Below are positions 59,473 through 64,000 of a stretch of DNA of 64,000 bases, in pieces. Positions within the stretch are counted from its first letter, which is position 1. Each line of letters opens with the position of its first letter. Below the pieces are notes generated by a model. That model had not been told where the DNA came from and ran no database searches. It saw only the letters and a list, made by a program, of their open reading frames with translations. Source of the stretch: Plecoglossus altivelis (lineage: Eukaryota > Chordata > Actinopteri > Osmeriformes > Plecoglossidae). The translations under genes and the position numbers were made by a program. Where the stretch lies: assembly GCA_036571765.1 (NCBI GenBank), contig BROE01000005.1, positions 7,589,235 through 7,653,234 on the forward strand, read 5' to 3'.

Positions 59473-60001
59473 TGTCTTTGACCTTCTGTAGCATGTCAGT
59501 TGATATCGCATAATTGTCTTGTTTAAAACCCTAATGATCTTTCAGTTGAAAGTAAAAAAAAGAGATGTCATCGAGTTCTGGGATTTCACGTAATTGCGTC
59601 ATGTGTCTTACGCATGTATTCTCCCTCTAGTAAAAACATGACTGTATCTGAATAAAAGATGTCATTTTCACCATTGACGACAGTTTAGACTGCTATCGAG
59701 AGACGGCATTAAGAAAGTTGCTCTAAATGATAGAACATGGAACTGAAGGTATAAGGGCTGTTTTTGCTATCATTCCACGAAGACAGATCTTATACTGTAA
59801 GTTAGTAACCAGCTGCTGTGCTAGTAGTGAGTGGGAATATTCTTACAGAAAATTTACGGATAACCAAACATACATGTTAGGTTAGTCCTTAATTTAACTC
59901 AATCATTTGAGAAGACAACAGTGATAAGGTCATTGTAACCTAAGCTTAGCATTGCTTACAGGATATAGGTTTATCTACGAGGTGAAAAACTGAGAGTGAA
60001 G
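59473..60001 (+). promoter_or_regulatory. Receptor B1 promoter (U2) and 5' non-coding exons
   Basis: Motifs shared with OR-3 and B2 occur in order: TTTGACCTTCTGTAGCAT, ATCTTTCAGTTGAAAG, ATCGAGT, and GTCATGTGTCTTACGCATGT at 59598-59617. Exon 1 likely ends at 59748 (GGAACTGAAG) before GTATAA. A second small exon is likely at 59962-60001, between CTTACAG and GTAAGA. The third exon carries the ATG. Confidence 0.6.
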
Positions 60002-60172
60002 GTAAGAACACCCATCCAACACAAACAGGTAGAGACACAGACAGCTCATAGCTACTATTGAGATAACAAGCAGGCTGCATGTGACATGCAAAGTGATTCA
60101 TCTCTCAAGCTAATGCTTGATTCCTTTTTGTATTTGACTGTACTTGTTTCTTTCCTGACAGACTTGGACATT

Positions 60173-60658
60173 ATGGCGGTGGATTTGATATCCCAGGTGG
60201 ATCCTCCTAACCAGAACTTCTCTTACATACTGACGATGGCATCCTTTGACATCCCCTCTCCAGTAAACTACCTGGTCTTCGCTGTGGGTGTGCTGGTGTA
60301 CATGTTCTCTTTCTTTGGCAACCTGACTATTCTGGTGCTTATCATCACCCAGAAGAGTCTACACAAACCCATGTTCTACATCCTTTTTAGTCTCCCGCTC
60401 AATGATATTATAGGAATCACTGTATTTCTACCTAGACTGCTTCATGGTATTGTCACACAGACCCACCTTGCATTCTACCCCACATGTGTCCTGCAGGCCT
60501 TTTTACTCCACCTTTACGGAGGCGCTGTTCTTTTCATTCTTGCTGCAATGTCCATTGATAGATACATAGCAATATGTAAAGGTTTGAGACTGAAAGAAAA
60601 GGTAAGGCATCACTCCACAAACATTCAGAGACACAGACAGCTCCTTATCCCTATCTAG
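60173..60658 (+). pseudogene. Odorant receptor B1, truncated after TM3
   Basis: Starts like A1 (MAVDLISQVD) with the same acceptor 11 bases upstream. It encodes TM1 to TM3 up to SIDRYIAICK, ending at 60580. From 60581 the sequence is the 5' non-coding exon and intron belonging to the next receptor. The frame reads GLRLKEK and, unspliced, stops at 60656-60658 after 161 residues. TM4 to TM7 are absent, so it cannot be a working receptor. B1 differs from A1 at several sites (VFLPRLLHG, THLAF, FLLHLYGG), which match the intact B2. It is a B-type gene cut by a deletion, not a damaged A. Confidence 0.93.
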
Positions 60659-61080
60659 ACAACAAGCAGACTGGATATGGAATGTACAATGTTTTACAGC
60701 GATATTGCTTTCAATATATATTAAATTATACAGTGTAAAATGTGCAAACCATAGATACTCAACCATACATTTTAATCTCAGGTTTGATCTAAAAGGTAGT
60801 TGATTAATTAAGAATTATTGCACTGATGTAGTGCGATGCTCACTGACAGCTTGCAAACTCCTTGGCTCCATCACTTGTGCAGCTCAACATGGGGGTTAAT
60901 GATTGTTAATCAATGTCTGTTTAGTGGGCACAACCTCTCAAACAAATAACAAATGGTTGTAAATATATGCCTACATAATAGTCTATTGTGATCAATACAA
61001 TACTGCATTTGATTCAGTATAAAACTATTTTCCCTGACAGACTTTTTTTGTATTTGACTGTACTTGTTTCTTTCATGACA
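60581..61080 (+). other. A2 5' region (copy of U1 without its promoter)
   Basis: A copy of 57160-57659: the small non-coding exon, the donor GTAAGG at 60602 and the intron up to the acceptor. The TATA-like element before 57160 is missing here; coding sequence of B1 takes its place. Confidence 0.85.
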
Positions 61081-61092
61081 GACTTGGACATT

Positions 61093-62064
61093 ATGGCGGT
61101 GGATTTGATATCCCAGGTGGATCCTCCTAACCAGAACTTCTCTTACATACTGACGATGGCATCCTTTGACATCCCCTCTCCAGTAAACTACCTGGTCTTC
61201 GCTGTGGGTGTGCTGGTGTACATGTTCTCTTTCTTTGGCAACCTGACTATTCTGGTGCTTATCATCACCCAGAAGAGTCTACACAAACCCATGTTCTACA
61301 TCCTTTTTAGTCTCCCACTCAATGATATTATAGGAATCACTGCCTTTCTACCTAGACTGCTTCATGATATTGTCACACAGACCCACCTTGCATTCTACCC
61401 CACATGTGTCCTGCAGGCCTTCTGGCTCCATATGTACGGAGGCGCTGTTCTTTTCATTCTTGCTGCAATGTCCATTGATAGATACATAGCAATATGTAAA
61501 CCACTGCAATATCATTCCCTCATGACACCTTGTACAATGTGCAGCTTAATCACATTAGCTTGGGGCTTTGACTTTGTTCTCATGCTCATTTTGTTTATCC
61601 TCCAGGCCAGAGCTCCAAACAGGTGCAGAAACACCATGCAAAATGTCTACTGTGAAAACGTTTCCCTTCTTCTCCTCTCTTGCGGTGACGATCTGACCGT
61701 TAACAACATTTACGGTGTTGCTATGACAGCATTCTTTCAGATCGTTAGTTTGGTCATTCAGCTGTTTTCCTACGCCAACATTTTAGCAGTGTGTTTTATG
61801 AATCGAAACTCAGAAACCATAAGCAAGGCTTTGAACACGTGTTTGTCTCAAATTGTCACTTTTGTTATTTTTGAATTTCTAGCCACATTCACAGTAGCAG
61901 CATATCGCTCACGGACATTATCCCCAAATGCTCGAAAATTAAGTGGAATCTTGATTTGGATCCTACTTCCTGTTCTCAATCCAATCATATATGGAATAAA
62001 AACGAAGGATATTAGAACAGTGCTTCAGACACTGCTAAAGAAAGACAATAAAATAGCTCTATAG
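61093..62064 (+). CDS. Odorant receptor A2 (intact, 323 aa)
   Basis: Near-identical copy of A1 with one fewer C-terminal residue (ends NKIAL). Start at 61093, 11 bases after the acceptor. All seven membrane segments and the motifs LHKPM, SIDRYIAICK, KALNTCLSQ and NPIIYG are intact. Differences from A1 include NQN for NQT near the N-terminus (the following NFS keeps a sequon), THLAF for TNLAY before TM3, a Gln-to-Arg change in loop 3 (YRSRTLS), and GILIW for GMMVW in TM7. The TM3-side changes match B1 and B2, which suggests gene conversion. Its own promoter is missing, so expression may depend on the B1 promoter. Confidence 0.95.
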   Translation: MAVDLISQVDPPNQNFSYILTMASFDIPSPVNYLVFAVGVLVYMFSFFGNLTILVLIITQKSLHKPMFYILFSLPLNDIIGITAFLPRLLHDIVTQTHLAFYPTCVLQAFWLHMYGGAVLFILAAMSIDRYIAICKPLQYHSLMTPCTMCSLITLAWGFDFVLMLILFILQARAPNRCRNTMQNVYCENVSLLLLSCGDDLTVNNIYGVAMTAFFQIVSLVIQLFSYANILAVCFMNRNSETISKALNTCLSQIVTFVIFEFLATFTVAAYRSRTLSPNARKLSGILIWILLPVLNPIIYGIKTKDIRTVLQTLLKKDNKIAL

Positions 62065-62890
62065 AATTGTGAGGGTGATTTCTTCCCCTGTTCAGAAATT
62101 GATTTTAATGTTATGTATTGTTGTACAATACACTTGTATCTACATGAATGTTTTCATGAAACAGTCAACACATACAAGGAAGGAAATAGGAAACGTCATA
62201 TAAATGTTTGGATGAACAAATGTATTTATTTTTGACTTCTTACATTTTTATTATCAAATTGATGTATCAATTAAAAAAAATTGTTGATACCTGACGTTCA
62301 AACCTACACAAGAATGTAATTGTTGACATCAGTACAATTAAATTTGACTTGGCAAAATTGAGTGGTATTTATAACATGCTTTTTATGTTCTCGCTGTTCA
62401 GATTCAGTGTACTTATCTCACTTAACATTATGAAAACATTCTAAACCTGATAAAGACGTATAATATTTGAATTTTTAGCATAACAGTGAGTAGTCATAAT
62501 AAGTAGATGGAAGGTCAGTTGTGTTTCTCTTGTACTGTTGAAACCCATTATAAGATGCAACTAGAAAAGCAACTATGTCTGACCTTAACATCAAGAAAGT
62601 ACAGTAGACCCACATGAAATTTAAGGGACTCCATAGATATTGTTCACAACATTTAAAACTTGAAATAAAAAAACCTTTTCTGAACATTTCCTATTTTTGT
62701 GTATCCCGTTCTCACTGCACTGCAGTGACAATGACAGTTTACTGAGATAAGTTAATGCCCTCATGAAAGTAGTATCGACAATGTGATGGGCAGTTGTATC
62801 ATTAATGAGGTCCCCTCTGAGTGTTTTGATTGGCAGCAGGGTGTGGTCATCTGTTTGCAATGCTTGTCAGTGCAATGTGTCTTTGACCTT
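62065..62890. other. A2 3' flank
   Basis: Copy of the A1 3' flank. AT-rich, non-coding. Confidence 0.75.
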
Positions 62891-63420
62891 CTGTAGCATA
62901 TCAGTTGATATTGCATAATTGTCTTATTTAAAACCCTAATGATCTTTCAGTTGTTTTTCTTTTTTCAAAAGAGATGTCATCGAGTTCTGGGATTTCACGT
63001 AATCGCGTCATGTGTCTTACGCATGTATTCTCCCTCTAGTAAAAACATGACTGTATCTGAATAAAAGATGTCATTTTCACCATTGACGGCAGTTTAGACT
63101 GCTTTCGAGAGACGGCATTAAGAAAGTTGCTCTAAATGATAGAACATGGAACTGAAGGTATAAGGGCTGTTTTTGCTATTATTCCATGAAGGCAGATCTT
63201 GTACTGTTAAATTAGTAACCAACTGCTGTGCTAGCAGTGAGTGGGAATATTCTTACAGAAAATTATCGGATAACCAAAAATACATGTTAGGTTAGTCCTT
63301 AATTTAACTCAATCATTTAAGAAGACAACAGTGATAAGTTCATTGTAACCTGAGCTTAGCATTGCTTACAGGAAATAGGTTTATCTACGAGGTGAAAAAC
63401 TGAGAGTGAAGGTAAGAACA
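62885..63420 (+). promoter_or_regulatory. Receptor B2 promoter (U2 copy) and 5' exons
   Basis: Same motif order as before B1, with TCATGTGTCTTACGCATGTA at 63008-63027. Probable exon 1 end before GTATAA near 63157, and a second donor GTAAGA near 63412. Copies differ by scattered substitutions and short indels. Confidence 0.6.
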
Positions 63421-63582
63421 CCCATCCAACAAAAACAGGTAGAGACACAGACAGCTCATAGCTCCTATTGAGATAAATAGCAGGCTGCATGTGACATGCA
63501 AAGTGATTCCTCTCTCAAGCTAATGCTTGATTCCTTTTTGTATTTGACTGTACTTGTTTCTTTCATGACAGACTTGGACATT

Positions 63583-64000
63583 ATGGCGGCGGATTTGATA
63601 TCCCAGGTGGATCCTCCTAACCAGACCTTCTCTTACATACTGACGATGGCATCCTTTGACATCCCCTCTCCAGTAAACTACCTGGTCTTCGCTGTGGGTG
63701 TGCTGGTGTACATGTTCTCTTTCTTTGGCAACCTGACTATTCTGGTACTTATCATCACCCAGAAGAGTCTACACAAACCCATGTTCTACATCCTTTTTAG
63801 TCTCCCGCTCAATGATATTATAGGAATCACTGTATTTCTACCTAGACTGCTTCATGATATTGTCACACAGACCCACCTTGCATTCTACCCCACATGTGTC
63901 CTGCAGGCCTTTTTACTCCACCTTTACGGAGGCGCTGTTCTTTTCATTCTTGCTGCAATGTCCATTGATAGATACATAGCAATATGTAAACCACTGCAAT
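63583..64000 (+). CDS. Odorant receptor B2, runs off the window
   Basis: Start at 63583 (MAADLISQVD), after the acceptor TTTCATGACAG. 139 codons are visible, through TM3 and SIDRYIAICKPLQ, with no break. Unlike B1, the sequence continues past AICK into the normal receptor frame, so B2 is the best guide to what B1 lost. N-terminal sequon NQT. The 3' half lies beyond the window. Confidence 0.93.
   Translation, partial: MAADLISQVDPPNQTFSYILTMASFDIPSPVNYLVFAVGVLVYMFSFFGNLTILVLIITQKSLHKPMFYILFSLPLNDIIGITVFLPRLLHDIVTQTHLAFYPTCVLQAFLLHLYGGAVLFILAAMSIDRYIAICKPLQ

Larger units (their letters stand above)
57160..63990 (+). repeat. 3.4-kb tandem duplication carrying receptors A and B
   Basis: Two direct units. 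Unit 1 is 57160-60580 (A1 then B1). Unit 2 is 60581-63990 (A2 then B2). Offset is 3421 bases at the A start codons and 3410 at the B start codons; the difference comes from small indels in the spacers. Identity is very high in coding and flanking sequence, so the duplication is recent. The boundary at 60580/60581 lies inside B1. Confidence 0.92.

Noticed and set aside
60503..60766. Minus-strand open frames over the B1/A2 junction
   Set aside because: Antisense of duplicated non-coding sequence; the same frame exists at 57085-57345 without coding features.

Overview
The window is a vertebrate nuclear scaffold, almost certainly from a teleost fish. It contains spliced genes with GT-AG introns, a fish-type intron-poor odorant-receptor (OR) cluster and many microsatellites and minisatellites. 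I cannot name the species. There are two assembly gaps, 151 N at 295-445 and exactly 500 N at 17682-18181.

Layout. (1) 1-16.6 kb: no gene I can support. It holds a 36-bp satellite with the first gap at its edge, an 8-bp-period array, dinucleotide runs and a 70-bp-arm inverted repeat. (2) 16.6-17.7 kb, minus strand: a long coiled-coil reading frame of unknown identity, cut by the second gap and carrying an in-frame stop. (3) 18.4-36.5 kb, minus: STIM1, the ER calcium sensor. Eleven coding exons can be placed with consistent splice phases; the last exon is not visible and may lie in the 500-N gap. (4) 38.35-38.93 kb, plus: RHOG, intact in one coding exon. (5) 40.35-42.10 kb, minus: PGAP2, five exons, 253 aa. 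(6) 43.09-46.62 kb, plus: a nicotinic acetylcholine receptor alpha subunit of the alpha9/alpha10 type (chrna10 by synteny), five exons, 528 aa. (7) 47.2-64 kb: an OR cluster with one broken receptor and one intact receptor on the minus strand, then OR-2, OR-3 and a 3.4-kb tandem array A1-B1-A2-B2 on the plus strand. B1 is truncated and B2 runs off the window.

STIM1, RHOG, PGAP2 and CHRNA10 lie together in human 11p15.4, a region that also carries class I olfactory receptors, so the order here looks like old vertebrate synteny. The genes are not a pathway in the bacterial sense. STIM1 gates store-operated calcium entry, RhoG is a small GTPase, PGAP2 remodels GPI anchors, CHRNA10 forms hair-cell type nicotinic receptors, and the ORs are chemosensory GPCRs.

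The most unusual structure is in the OR array. B1 stops after transmembrane segment 3 and is joined, exactly at a predicted splice-acceptor boundary, to the 5' non-coding exon of the next receptor (A2). A2 has thereby lost the TATA-like promoter that its sister A1 keeps. All intact ORs have a 5'-UTR intron ending just before the ATG, and OR-3, B1 and B2 share a strongly conserved upstream block. Also notable: STIM1 exon 11 stays open past its short-form donor, as expected for the long STIM1L isoform.
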